The notes below the pieces were generated by a model that ran no database searches, was not told where the DNA came from, and saw only the letters and a program-made list of their open reading frames with translations. Shown here piece after piece: positions 42,346-50,884 of a stretch of DNA of 58,012 bases; within the stretch, counting starts at the first letter, position 1; each line of letters starts with the position of its first letter. This stretch comes from Sulfuritalea sp. (GTDB lineage: Bacteria > Pseudomonadota > Gammaproteobacteria > Burkholderiales > Rhodocyclaceae): the NCBI GenBank assembly GCA_030247575.1, contig JAOTRV010000028.1, positions 1 through 58,012 of the forward strand. Reading direction: 5' to 3'. The position numbers and the translations under genes are program-made.

Positions 42346-43938
42346 TTGGCATTCCGCCTGTCCGACAATCTGAGCACTGCCGCACGGTTTGCGATCTTCG
42401 TCGCTCTGTACGTATTGCTCGACTGGGCCAGCTTCATCCTGCCGCTCAAGCATCTCAACGTCACGCCGTGGAACCCCGCGCCGGCGCTCGGCCTGCTGTT
42501 CGTCGTCCGCCACGGTCGCAGCGGCGTGCTTGCCCTGTTCATCGCCATCGTCGCCAGCGACATTTTCGTGCGCAATGTCCCCGGCAGTCTCCCGATCACC
42601 CTGTGGCTGGGCGCCACCCTCACGGCCGGGTACGCCGCGATGGCGTGGGCCCTGAAGCGATACTTTCCCGATGGCGGCGTGTTCGGCGACCGTGCCGGCC
42701 TGCTGCCCTGGTCGGCCATTGTCATCTTCGGTTCGCTGCTCAACAGCCTGCTGTTCATCACGGCGCTGCTGGTCACCGACTTGCTGCCCCTGAGCTACTG
42801 GACCGACGCCGTGATGCGCTTCTGGGTCGGCGACGGCGTCGGCATCTTCGTCACCATGCCCCTGCTGTGGTGGCTGCAGGATGCGCCGCGCCGGATACTG
42901 TTTCGGACCATCCTGCTGCGCTGGGAAACGCTGGCCTACTCCGCACTGACGCTATTGGCGCTGTGGGTCGCCTTCGTACCCGGCGCCGAGGCAAATTTCC
43001 GCTACTTCTACGTGCTCTTCCTGCCGGTGGTCTGGGCCGCGTCGCGCCAAGGCGTGGCCGGCGCGGTGTTCTGCGTCTCGACGATGCAATTGGGATTGCT
43101 GGTCGCCGGCCTGCTGCAGCATTCCGAGGAAATCTCGCTGTTCGAACTGCAGATGCGCGCGTTCCTGCTGGCGCTCGTGGGCTTCCTGATCGGCATCGCG
43201 GTCGACGAGCAGCGCCGCGCGGCCGCCGAACTGCGCCTTTCACTGCGGCTGGCCGCCGCGGGCGAAATGGCCGGCGCCCTGGCGCATGAACTGAATCAGC
43301 CGCTGGCCGCGCTGGCGGCTTACGGCTCGGCCGGCAAGCACCTGCTGGCGCGCGGCGCCGACGCGGATCAGCTGCGCAACGTCATCCAGCGCATGATCAA
43401 CGAAGCCGGACGGGCCGCCGAGGTCGTGCGGCGCCTGCGGGATTTCTTCCGCACCGGCGCGACGCGTCTCGAACGGATTTCCCTGCCCGAACTGGTCGAA
43501 GGCGCGGCGGCGCCGTTCCGCACCAAGGCCGCCGAGGCCGGGATCGAGTTCATCGTGCGCGACATGCCGGCGGTCGTCCTCAACGCCGACCGGCTGCAGA
43601 TCGAAGTGGTGCTGCGCAACCTGCTGGCGAACGCCTTCGACGCTGTCGCCGAGCTGGCCGGCGCGCGGGCCAGCGTGATCCTCAGCGCCGATGCCGGTCA
43701 AGGTGGCGAACTCGCCATCGAAGTGGCCGACAACGGGCCGGGCATATCGACCGCGCTGGCCGAGCAGATCTTCGAGCCCTTCGCCTCGACCAAGTCGAGC
43801 GGACTCGGCCTCGGCCTCGCCATCAGCCGCGCCATCGCCGAAGCGCACGGCGGCAGCCTGACCGCCGATATCGGCGGGCGCGGCTGCTTCCGGCTGACCC
43901 TCCCACTGGACAAGCGGAGCATGCGAACCCATGGATAA
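42346..43938 (+). CDS. MASE1-type membrane sensor histidine kinase
   Basis: 530 residues from a TTG at 42346, chosen for the AAAGGAAT site 7 bases before it. Residues about 1-285 form a multi-helix MASE1-like sensor (FVALYVLLDWASFILP, WNPAPALGLLFVVRHG, SLLNSLLFITALLVTDLLPL). The kinase part has the H box GALAHELNQPLAALAAYG (His near 313), N box VVLRNLLANAFDAV and G boxes VADNGPGIS and SGLGLGLAISRAIAEAHGG. It overlaps the FixJ-like regulator gene by 8 bp. Confidence 0.92.
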   Translation: MAFRLSDNLSTAARFAIFVALYVLLDWASFILPLKHLNVTPWNPAPALGLLFVVRHGRSGVLALFIAIVASDIFVRNVPGSLPITLWLGATLTAGYAAMAWALKRYFPDGGVFGDRAGLLPWSAIVIFGSLLNSLLFITALLVTDLLPLSYWTDAVMRFWVGDGVGIFVTMPLLWWLQDAPRRILFRTILLRWETLAYSALTLLALWVAFVPGAEANFRYFYVLFLPVVWAASRQGVAGAVFCVSTMQLGLLVAGLLQHSEEISLFELQMRAFLLALVGFLIGIAVDEQRRAAAELRLSLRLAAAGEMAGALAHELNQPLAALAAYGSAGKHLLARGADADQLRNVIQRMINEAGRAAEVVRRLRDFFRTGATRLERISLPELVEGAAAPFRTKAAEAGIEFIVRDMPAVVLNADRLQIEVVLRNLLANAFDAVAELAGARASVILSADAGQGGELAIEVADNGPGISTALAEQIFEPFASTKSSGLGLGLAISRAIAEAHGGSLTADIGGRGCFRLTLPLDKRSMRTHG

Positions 43939-44539
43939 CACCGTATTCATCATCGACGACGACGCCTCGGTGCGCGACGCCCTCGGCCTGCTGCTCGGCT
44001 TGCGCGGCTACCGCACCTCGGTCTTCGCCGACGCGGCGAGCTTTCTCGGCGCACTGCGGCCCGACTGGCACGGCTGCCTGATCATCGACATCCGCATGGC
44101 CGGCATGGACGGCCTGACGCTGCAGCGCGAACTGCAGGCACGTGGCTGCGCCATACCCGTGGTCATCATCACCGGCCACGGCGACGTCAGTTCCGCGCGG
44201 GAGGCCTTTCGCGCGGCCGCGGTCGACTTTCTCGAGAAGCCGCTCGACGAGGATCGCCTGGTTCAGGCCATCGATGAAGCCTATGCCCGGCAAACCGCCG
44301 ACCTCACGAGCCAGCGCCGGCGGGAAGGCTTCCTGCGCCGCATCGAGGAACTGACGCCGCGCGAACGGGAAGTCATGCACCTTGTCATCGCCGGCCACCA
44401 CAACCGGGAGATCGCCGAGGAGCTCGGCATCAGCGTGCGTACGGTCGAAGTGCACAAGGCGCGCATGATGGCGAAGCTGGAGGCGGAAAGCATTCCGCAG
44501 CTGGTTCGGGTCAGCCTCGGAGTGGGCGGCGACACGTGA
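43931..44539 (+). CDS. FixJ/NarL-type response regulator
   Basis: 202 residues. Receiver domain with FIIDDDASVRD, phospho-acceptor Asp in LIIDIRMAGMDG, ITGHGD and FLEKP; LuxR-type helix-turn-helix at the C-terminus (LTPREREVMHLVIAGHHNREIAEELGISVRTVEVHKARMMAKL). Partner of the kinase directly upstream. Target genes cannot be read from the sequence. Confidence 0.93.
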   Translation: MDNTVFIIDDDASVRDALGLLLGLRGYRTSVFADAASFLGALRPDWHGCLIIDIRMAGMDGLTLQRELQARGCAIPVVIITGHGDVSSAREAFRAAAVDFLEKPLDEDRLVQAIDEAYARQTADLTSQRRREGFLRRIEELTPREREVMHLVIAGHHNREIAEELGISVRTVEVHKARMMAKLEAESIPQLVRVSLGVGGDT

Positions 44540-44554
44540 CCCGACCCGCAGGGG

Positions 44555-45184
44555 TCATCCGGGCTTGCGCGCCACCATGCCGATCAGCGCCGAGCGCCCC
44601 TTGTGGCCCATGCCTTCGGCGATCTCGTCCTCGTAGTCGACCAGTTCCTCGATCTCCCAGCCGGCGAACGCATCGAGCAGGATCTCCCGGGTGTAGAGGT
44701 TTTCGAGGACGGCAGGCCCGCCGGTGCGGTAGTCGAGCTGCTTCGGCGTGTAGCCCTGCAGCAGGATGCGTCCTCCCGGCCGCGCCAGTTGCTTCATGGC
44801 CGCGAATTGCCGCTCGCGATCGGCGGCGCCGACGAACTGGATGAAGACGCCGACCACCCAGTCGAAGGCATTGTGCATATCCGGCGGGGGCCAGTCCGCC
44901 GCCAGCATGTCGGCCAGCAGAAAGCGGATCGGCAACTTGCGCCCGGCGGACAGGCGGCGCGCCTTCTCGACCGCCACCGGGGAAATTTCGACGGCCGTCA
45001 CCTCCAGTCCCTGCTCGGCCAGCCAGACCGAGTTGCGCCCCTCGCCGTCGGCGACCGACACCGCCGTGCGCCCGTTGCGCAGCAGTTCGGCCCGATGCGC
45101 AAGAAAGCGGTTGGGTTCGGTGCCGAACAGATAGTCGTCGCCGGCGTCCCGGTAACGCGTATTCCAGCGCGCTTGCTGATCCAT
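44555..45184 (-). CDS. SAM-dependent methyltransferase (TehB/thiopurine-type class I)
   Basis: 209 residues from ATG 45184 with an AAGGAG site. It starts with RWNTRYRDAGDDYLFGTEPNRFLAHR; the SAM-binding motif is SVADGEGRNSVWLAEQGLEVTAVEISPVAVEKAR, followed by GGRILLQGYTPKQLDYRTGGP. Substrate unknown. Convergent with the regulator gene and divergent from the next gene. Confidence 0.85.
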   Translation of the reverse strand: MDQQARWNTRYRDAGDDYLFGTEPNRFLAHRAELLRNGRTAVSVADGEGRNSVWLAEQGLEVTAVEISPVAVEKARRLSAGRKLPIRFLLADMLAADWPPPDMHNAFDWVVGVFIQFVGAADRERQFAAMKQLARPGGRILLQGYTPKQLDYRTGGPAVLENLYTREILLDAFAGWEIEELVDYEDEIAEGMGHKGRSALIGMVARKPG

Positions 45185-45253
45185 CGGCGAGCTCCTTTTT
45201 CCCTGTTTGCAGACCATCAATGATCGCACTGGATCGGCCGGCGCAACCGGAGT

Positions 45254-45270
45254 ATATTAGATCACACTAA
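45254..45270. promoter_or_regulatory. Small palindrome ATTAG-N6-CTAAT in divergent region
   Basis: Lies 17 bp before the ATG of the C-GCAxxG-C-C gene and may be an operator at its promoter. Only 5-bp arms. Confidence 0.35.
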
Positions 45271-45286
45271 TGTACTGGAGATGACC

Positions 45287-45766
45287 ATGAGCACGGACCC
45301 GCAGGCACTCGGCGAACAAGCCTATGACAAAGCCGTGAAGTACGAACTCGATTATGGTTGCTGCCCGCAATGCGTGCTGGCCACCGTACAGGAAACCGTC
45401 GGCATCGTCGACGACCAGACCGTCAAGGCCAGTCACGGCCTCTCCGGTGGCGGCGGCCTGCTCGGTGAAGGCGTCTGCGGCGCGCTCAGCGGCGGCCTGA
45501 TGGCCCTGAGCGCCAAGTACGGCCGCGACCGCGACAAGCTCGACCGCGGCCGCTACATCAACAATTTCAAGAAGGCCAGGGAGCTCACCGAACGCTTCCG
45601 CGCGGAATTCGGCGGCGTCACCTGCAGGGAACTGCAGCAGCAATTCACCGGGCGCACCTACGACATGTGGGATGCCGCCGAATACAAGGCCTTCGACGAT
45701 GCCCGCGGCAACAAGTGCGCCCACGCCACCGGTACGGTGACGCAATGGGTGGTGGAGATGCTGTAG
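45287..45766 (+). CDS. C-GCAxxG-C-C family redox protein
   Basis: 159 residues; ATG 45287 is preferred over ATG 45281 because GGAG abuts the latter. The cysteine pattern is CCPQC near residue 25, then GVCGALSGG, then single cysteines VTCREL and NKCAHATG, as in the C_GCAxxG_C_C family. Members are thought to bind a redox cofactor or metal; function is poorly known. No signal peptide. Confidence 0.82.
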   Translation: MSTDPQALGEQAYDKAVKYELDYGCCPQCVLATVQETVGIVDDQTVKASHGLSGGGGLLGEGVCGALSGGLMALSAKYGRDRDKLDRGRYINNFKKARELTERFRAEFGGVTCRELQQQFTGRTYDMWDAAEYKAFDDARGNKCAHATGTVTQWVVEML

Positions 45767-45785
45767 GCCACCGCCCTGATTGCAA

Positions 45786-45824
45786 TGCAATCAACCCTCC
45801 GCTAGACTGCTATCATTGATTGCA
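45786..45824. promoter_or_regulatory. Inverted-repeat operator of the FitAB-like pair
   Basis: TGCAATCAA (45786-45794) and TTGATTGCA (45816-45824) are perfect 9-bp arms 21 bp apart, just before the antitoxin GTG. This is the layout expected for autoregulation by a ribbon-helix-helix antitoxin. Confidence 0.65.
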
Positions 45825-45839
45825 AACAAGGAGATCAAC

Positions 45840-46052
45840 GTGGCTGCCAATCTTGTGGTTCGCAATGTCGACGAAGATGTCGCCCTGGCTCTGAAGCAAA
45901 TGGCTGCGGCGCACGGCAGGAGCGCCGAAGCGGAACACCGCGAGATTCTGAAATCCGCCCTGCAGCGCCCGAAAAGGCGCTCCGTTGCCGAGGTTCTGGC
46001 GAACATGCCGAACGTCGGTGAAGACGCCGACTTCAATTTCCGGAACGGCTAG
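45840..46052 (+). CDS. FitA/VapB-type antitoxin
   Basis: 70 residues from GTG 45840, with AAGGAG upstream. AANLVVRNVDEDVALALKQMAAAHGRSAEAEHREIL is the ribbon-helix-helix DNA-binding part; the acidic/aromatic tail (MPNVGEDADFNF) would block the toxin. It is 8 bp from the PIN toxin gene. Confidence 0.88.
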   Translation: MAANLVVRNVDEDVALALKQMAAAHGRSAEAEHREILKSALQRPKRRSVAEVLANMPNVGEDADFNFRNG

Positions 46053-46060
46053 AAATCCGC

Positions 46061-46471
46061 ATGTACCTGATCGACACCAATGTCATCAGTGAGGCGCGTA
46101 AGGGCAAGGCGGCAAATCCTGGCGTCCGGAAATTCTTTCAGACCACCGACGCCAATGCACTTTATCTCGCGGTGCAAACGATTGGAGAGATTCGACGCGG
46201 GCTCGAGAACATTCGACGTCGCGGCGATTTGCCCCAATCCAGAAAGCTGGAGAAATGGCTTGACCTCGTCGTGGTCGACTACGCCGACCGCATTTTGAGT
46301 TTCGACGAGGCATGCGCCCAGGTGTGGGGCCGATTGATGTCGCCCCACCCTACGCATCCGATTGACAAGCAGATAGCCGCGATCGCGTTGATTCACGACC
46401 TGACAGTGATAACCCGCAACGTCGATGATTTTCGCGGAACCGGCGCGGGCGTCAGGAATCCCTTCGTCTAA
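46061..46471 (+). CDS. PIN-domain toxin (FitB/VapC family)
   Basis: 136 residues. Acidic active-site residues are visible in MYLIDTNVISEARK (Asp5), IGEIRRGLENIRRRG (Glu) and HPIDKQIAAIALIHDLTVITRNVDDFRGTG (Asp pair). A Mg-dependent ribonuclease neutralised by the antitoxin upstream. Confidence 0.92.
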   Translation: MYLIDTNVISEARKGKAANPGVRKFFQTTDANALYLAVQTIGEIRRGLENIRRRGDLPQSRKLEKWLDLVVVDYADRILSFDEACAQVWGRLMSPHPTHPIDKQIAAIALIHDLTVITRNVDDFRGTGAGVRNPFV

Positions 46472-46476
46472 CGATC

Positions 46477-47109
46477 ATGACGACATTCGCCGCCCCCGCT
46501 CGCGCCTACAAGAGCATGACCTGGGTAGCCGCTGACTGCCTCGCCGCGCTGGCGCTGGCCTTGCCGGCCGCCGCGGCGGACCCGCAGCCGCCGGCCTCGA
46601 TCGAGACCATCGTCCAGTTCAATACCGTCTGCAGCAACTGCCACGAAGGCCAATGCAGCGGCCGCCTGAGCTTCGATTCCGGCGCGGCGGCGGCGCATTC
46701 GCACGTCGAGCGATACATCGGCAAGGCGAGCGAGGTTCACGTGGCGGCGCTGTTCGCCATGCTGCGTCACGTCAAGGAGACCTGCGCCCATTACCCCGCG
46801 GTGCCGATCCGGCCCGCAACGGGGGCTTGGGAGGCGGCGGAACTGGCGCCCTGGCGCAATGCCCAGGCCGGCGCCTACTTCATCCCACTCGGTCGGCTGG
46901 CCGCGGGACGGCGGCAACTGCGCCTGGAGTTCGACGGCGCGGCCGAAGGCGGCGCCCGCATCGACGACGAGCGCATGGAAACCGTGGCCGACGAGCGGCT
47001 CTGCGGCGACACAACGAAGGCCGTCGCCTTCGATGCCACCGCCACGACCAGCTATTTCCTGCACCTGAAGGCGGGCGCCGCAATCCTTCGCCGCATCACT
47101 TTCCGCTGA
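46477..47109 (+). CDS. Exported protein with one c-type haem motif
   Basis: 210 residues from ATG 46477 (ATG 46516 is an alternative and would also give a signal peptide). Signal peptide ending LALALPAAAAD, then VQFNTVCSNCHEGQC containing CxxCH. The rest (about 120 residues, ending SYFLHLKAGAAILRRITF) is beta-rich in appearance and not recognised. Probably periplasmic. It precedes the permease gene by 26 bp. Confidence 0.7.
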   Translation: MTTFAAPARAYKSMTWVAADCLAALALALPAAAADPQPPASIETIVQFNTVCSNCHEGQCSGRLSFDSGAAAAHSHVERYIGKASEVHVAALFAMLRHVKETCAHYPAVPIRPATGAWEAAELAPWRNAQAGAYFIPLGRLAAGRRQLRLEFDGAAEGGARIDDERMETVADERLCGDTTKAVAFDATATTSYFLHLKAGAAILRRITFR

Positions 47110-47135
47110 ACCGCCAGAGCGGCATCCTGCCCCGC

Positions 47136-47906
47136 ATGTTCGACCACGCCGCCACCCTGCCCCTCGCCTTCTGGCTGCTGGCGATTTCCGCCACGGTGCT
47201 GGTCGGCATGTCCAAGGCCGGCTTCGGCGGCGCGGCGGGCAGCCTCGGCGTACCGCTGATGGCGCTGGTGGTGGCACCGCCCTTCGCCGCCGCGGTGATG
47301 CTGCCGATCCTGCTGACCATCGACGCCATCGGCCTGGTGGTGTTTCGCGGACGCGGCGACGCGGCCAACCTGCGCATCATCCTGCCCGGCGCCATGCTCG
47401 GCATCGCGCTCGGCTGGCTGACCTTCGGCCACGTCGATGCGCGCTGGATACGCCTGCTGATCGGCATCGAGGCGCTGGCCTTCGCCTTCGACCGCTTCCG
47501 CGCCGCGCGCGCTGTCGCAATCGCCGTACCGTCAGCGCCGACTCTCAGGCCGGGCATTTTCTGGAGCGCGCTGTCCGGCTTCACCAGCTTCGTCTCGCAT
47601 GCCGGCGGCCCGCCGATCATGCAATACCTGATGCCGCAGAACATGGACAAGATGCGCCTGGTCGGCACCACGGTGATTTACTTCTCGGCGGTGAATTTCT
47701 CCAAGCTCGGGCCCTATGCCCAGCTCGGCCTGCTCGACCTGTCCAATCTCGCGGTCTCGCTGCTGCTGGCGCCGGCGATCCCGCTCGGCTACGTCGTCGG
47801 CTACCGGCTGCTTCATGCCGTCGACATGCGCGGCTTCAATCTCGTCACGGCCTGGACGCTGCTGGCGGCGGGGGCGAAGCTGGTCTACGACGGGCTGGCC
47901 GGATAG
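47136..47906 (+). CDS. TauE/SafE-family membrane permease
   Basis: 256 residues, about eight helices. The family pattern is FWLLAISATVLVGMSKAGFGGAAGSLGVPLMALV and, in the second half, FTSFVSHAGGPPIMQYLMPQNMDKMRLVGTTVIYF. Exporter of sulfite or organosulfonates in known cases; substrate here unknown. The loop IAVPSAPTLRPG between the halves is an in-frame copy of the 27-bp dispersed repeat. Confidence 0.88.
   Translation: MFDHAATLPLAFWLLAISATVLVGMSKAGFGGAAGSLGVPLMALVVAPPFAAAVMLPILLTIDAIGLVVFRGRGDAANLRIILPGAMLGIALGWLTFGHVDARWIRLLIGIEALAFAFDRFRAARAVAIAVPSAPTLRPGIFWSALSGFTSFVSHAGGPPIMQYLMPQNMDKMRLVGTTVIYFSAVNFSKLGPYAQLGLLDLSNLAVSLLLAPAIPLGYVVGYRLLHAVDMRGFNLVTAWTLLAAGAKLVYDGLAG
47522..47548 (+). 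repeat. 27-bp dispersed repeat, copy E (inside TauE-type gene)
   Basis: CGCCGT, six bases, AGCGCCGACTCT, CAG. It encodes AVPSAPTLR in frame, in the loop between the two repeat halves of the permease. Confidence 0.8.
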
Positions 47907-47951
47907 GCGGCAAAACTCCGGCTGCCGGGCGGGATCAGGCTGCGACGCGCT

Positions 47952-48794
47952 TCAGAGCGAGAAATCCCAGCCGTGATCGTTCGGATCGAACTTGAGGCCG
48001 AGCACGGTCTTGACGGCCTTGACCAGCGGATGGATCTGAAAGGGTTTCGTCACGTAGCCGTCGGCGCCGCCCAGTATTCCCTTGAGCACGGCCTCGCGAG
48101 TCGCTTCTGCGGTCAGCATGATGACCGGAATCGACTGCGTCGCCCGATGCATGCGCATGCGTTCGAGCACCAGAAAGCCGTTCACCTCCCCCAGATGGAC
48201 GTCGAGCAGCACCAGATCCGGCAAGGGATTGCGGCGCAGTTCGGCGACGATCTCCTCGCGATTGGCGGCAGAGCGCGTTTCCATGCCCTCCAGCTTGAGG
48301 TACATGCCCAGCAGCTTGCAGACGTTCGGGTCGTCGTCGATCACCAGCACCGTCAGCTTTTGCCCCTCGGCAGGCTGGTGCTCGGCGGCCGAACGACGCG
48401 CCATGTTCACGTAGTAGCCGTTGCGCCGGAGAAATTCCGTGTTCGATTCCGCTTCGGCATGGGCCTGTGCGCTCGGCTTGCGCCCGAGGCTGAAAAAATT
48501 GCCGGGGTCGACCAGGTTGTAGGGCAATTCCTCGAGGATGCGGATCAGGCCCTTTTCCATGAGCGCGCTCAAACCCGCCCGCAGGCCTTCCGGATCGACG
48601 CTGCGCGTCTGTTCGAGCACCTCCGCGACCGTGGCATGGCCGTTGATGCGCACCAGCGCTTCGAGATGGGCCGCCGGCAGCGCCGTTCCGGGTTCGCGCA
48701 GTTCGCGCTCGCCGTCGTCGGTCAGGACCAGGACCGCGTTGTCGTCGAGCGGGGGCGGCGGCGAAGGCTGGGCAGGAGGAAAAATGGAGGACAT
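47952..48794 (-). CDS. Orphan response-regulator protein, receiver domain at C-terminus
   Basis: 280 residues from ATG 48794. Residues about 1-120 resemble a winged-helix/PatA-like region (VLVLTDDGERELREPG..ALVRINGHATVAEVLEQT..LSALMEKGLIRIL). Residues about 148-270 are a receiver domain (TVLVIDDDPNVCKLLGMYL, LVLLDVHLGEVNGF, IMLTAEAT, YVTKPF). There is no output domain after the receiver and no kinase gene adjacent. Convergent with the permease gene. Confidence 0.85.
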   Translation of the reverse strand: MSSIFPPAQPSPPPPLDDNAVLVLTDDGERELREPGTALPAAHLEALVRINGHATVAEVLEQTRSVDPEGLRAGLSALMEKGLIRILEELPYNLVDPGNFFSLGRKPSAQAHAEAESNTEFLRRNGYYVNMARRSAAEHQPAEGQKLTVLVIDDDPNVCKLLGMYLKLEGMETRSAANREEIVAELRRNPLPDLVLLDVHLGEVNGFLVLERMRMHRATQSIPVIMLTAEATREAVLKGILGGADGYVTKPFQIHPLVKAVKTVLGLKFDPNDHGWDFSL

Positions 48795-48962
48795 GGAAGC
48801 TTTCCGGATTCGTCGAGGCGCCACGGCCGGCGGGATCTTCCCCGTGGCATCTGCTTTGCATCATAGCCGAAGCGCGGATATCCGGGAAAGTGGCGGCCCG
48901 GCAGGCCGCGGCGGCGATGCCGCCGGGACTCCGGCCGGCATTCGCCCCGCCCGGGCCTCGAT

Positions 48963-48989
48963 CGCCGTCCCGTCGGCGTCGACTCCCGG
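48963..48989 (+). repeat. 27-bp dispersed repeat, copy F (intergenic)
   Basis: CGCCGT, six bases, GGCGTCGACTCC, CGG. Preceded by AT like copies C and E. Confidence 0.7.
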
Positions 48990-49133
48990 GGCTCAGGCCG
49001 GAGACATTGTCATTAACAGGGACACTCCGGATTTTGGCGTCATAAAGACAGTTTTCGTTTCATTTTCCCGTTTGCATATCGATTCTTCTTGCCAGCAGAT
49101 GGCGATCTTGAAGATAGTTGATACCTGCACTAT

Positions 49134-49150
49134 TGAAACAGTTCGTTCCA
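49134..49150. promoter_or_regulatory. IclR-type operator candidate
   Basis: TGAAACAGTTCGTTCCA is an imperfect palindrome of the form TGRAAC-N5-GTTYCA, similar to targets of IclR-family repressors such as KdgR. It lies 54 bp before the GMC start, and an IclR regulator closes the cluster. Confidence 0.5.
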
Positions 49151-49204
49151 CATTCATGAGGCGGTCCGCCACGACGAAACCGCCCAACGAGGAGAAAGTC
49201 CGAA

Positions 49205-50815
49205 ATGTCCTTCGATTTCGACTACGTCGTAGTCGGCGCCGGATCGGCAGGCTGCGTCCTGGCCAACCGGCTGTCGGAGGACCCCCTGACTCGTGTTCTG
49301 CTGCTCGAGGCCGGCGGTGAAGACTGGAATCCCTGGATTCACGTACCGGTCGGCTATTTCAAGACGATGCACGACCCGAAGCTGGACTGGTGCTATGTCA
49401 CCGAGCCGGACCCGGGCATCGCCAATCGCCAGCTGCAGTGGCCGCGGGGCAAAGTTCTGGGCGGGTCGAGTTCCCTCAACGGCCTGCTCTACATCCGCGG
49501 CCAGCGCGAGGACTACGACGCCTGGGCGGGCATGGGCAACAAGGGCTGGAGCTACGACGAGGTGCTGCCCTATTTCATGAAGTCGGAAGACCAGGAGCGC
49601 GGGGCCAACGCGTATCACGGCATCGGCGGGCCGCAGAAGGTTTCCGACCTGCGGCTGAATCGCCCGATCGCCGACCACTTCGTCAAGGCAGCCCTCGAAA
49701 TCGGCATTCCCTTCAACGACGATCCAAATGGCGCGCACCAGGAAGGCGTCAGCTATTTCCAGCAAACGGCCCACAAGGGTTTTCGCTGGAGTACGGCCAG
49801 GGGCTTCCTCAAGCCGGCGCGGCGGCGCCCCAATCTGCGGGTTGAAACCCGTGCGCAAACGACACGGGTACTGTTCGACGGCAGGCGTGCCGTCGGCGTC
49901 GAATTCATTCAGGGCGGAGAACGGCGGCAGGCCACGGCGCAAGCCGAAGTGATCCTGTCGGCCGGCGCCATCGGTTCTCCGCAGATTCTGCAATGTTCGG
50001 GAATCGGCGCCACCGAGCATCTGCAACGCGTCGGCGTGCCGGTGCTGCTCGACCTGCCCGGGGTCGGAGAAAATCTTCAGGATCATCTTCAGGTCAGGCT
50101 GGTGTTCAAGACCCGCGAACGCACCCTCAACGACGAGGTCAACAATCCGCTCGACAAGTTGTGGATCGGCATGCAGTACCTGCTGTCGCGCACCGGTCCG
50201 CTGACGCTGGCGGCGAGCCAGGTCGCCATCTTCACGCGCTCCGGCCCCGAGGCGACCCGGCCGGACATCCAGTTCCACATGCAGCCCCTGAGCGCCGACA
50301 AGCCGGGGGAAGGCGCGCACCGGTTTTCCGCCTTTACCTCCTCGGTCTGCCAGTTGCGTCCCTTCAGTCGCGGGCACATCGCAATCCGCTCGGCGGATGC
50401 GCGTGAGTACCCCGCGATCCATCCGAACTATCTGTCGGACGAACGCGACCATCCGGTGGTGATCGGCGGCATCAAGGTGGCGCGCCGCATTGCCCAGGCG
50501 CCCGCGCTGGCGCCGCACATCCTTTCCGAATTCGTTCCTGGCGCGCAATTCCAGACCGACGACGAATTGCTCGATGCCGCAAGACGCTACAGCCAGACCA
50601 TCTATCACCCGGCCGGCACTTGCATGATGGGCAAGGATCCGTCGGCGGTGGTCGATGAGCGCCTCCGGGTGCACGGCATTTCCGGGTTGCGCGTGGTCGA
50701 TGCTTCCATCATGCCGGAGATCGTCTCGGGCAACACCAACGCGCCAACCATAATGATCGCCGAAAAGGCCGCCGACATGATTCGCGAGGATGCAGCAGCA
50801 AGGAATTGCCCATGA
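49205..50815 (+). CDS. GMC-family FAD alcohol/choline dehydrogenase-like oxidoreductase
   Basis: 536 residues, GAGGAG site 9 bases upstream. FAD-binding [28 protein letters not shown] at the N-terminus; GMC signatures [21 protein letters not shown] and [15 protein letters not shown]; the C-terminal catalytic region is [15 protein letters not shown] (His) and [25 protein letters not shown]. It oxidises an alcohol to an aldehyde or acid. The TRAP transporter downstream suggests a small organic substrate or product. Confidence 0.93.
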   Translation: MSFDFDYVVVGAGSAGCVLANRLSEDPLTRVLLLEAGGEDWNPWIHVPVGYFKTMHDPKLDWCYVTEPDPGIANRQLQWPRGKVLGGSSSLNGLLYIRGQREDYDAWAGMGNKGWSYDEVLPYFMKSEDQERGANAYHGIGGPQKVSDLRLNRPIADHFVKAALEIGIPFNDDPNGAHQEGVSYFQQTAHKGFRWSTARGFLKPARRRPNLRVETRAQTTRVLFDGRRAVGVEFIQGGERRQATAQAEVILSAGAIGSPQILQCSGIGATEHLQRVGVPVLLDLPGVGENLQDHLQVRLVFKTRERTLNDEVNNPLDKLWIGMQYLLSRTGPLTLAASQVAIFTRSGPEATRPDIQFHMQPLSADKPGEGAHRFSAFTSSVCQLRPFSRGHIAIRSADAREYPAIHPNYLSDERDHPVVIGGIKVARRIAQAPALAPHILSEFVPGAQFQTDDELLDAARRYSQTIYHPAGTCMMGKDPSAVVDERLRVHGISGLRVVDASIMPEIVSGNTNAPTIMIAEKAADMIREDAAARNCP

Positions 50816-50884
50816 GGCAATAGTGGAGCCGTCATGGCCCGACGGGTCTGGGGTTCCGGTTTTTATACAACAACGGAGGAGGCA

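Larger units (their letters stand above)
48795..49204. other. 410-bp intergenic region before the GMC/TRAP cluster
   Basis: Holds copy F of the dispersed repeat (48963-48989), an AT-rich promoter-like stretch around 49040-49135 and an IclR-like operator (49134-49150). No open frame with coding character and no RNA gene seen. Confidence 0.5.
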
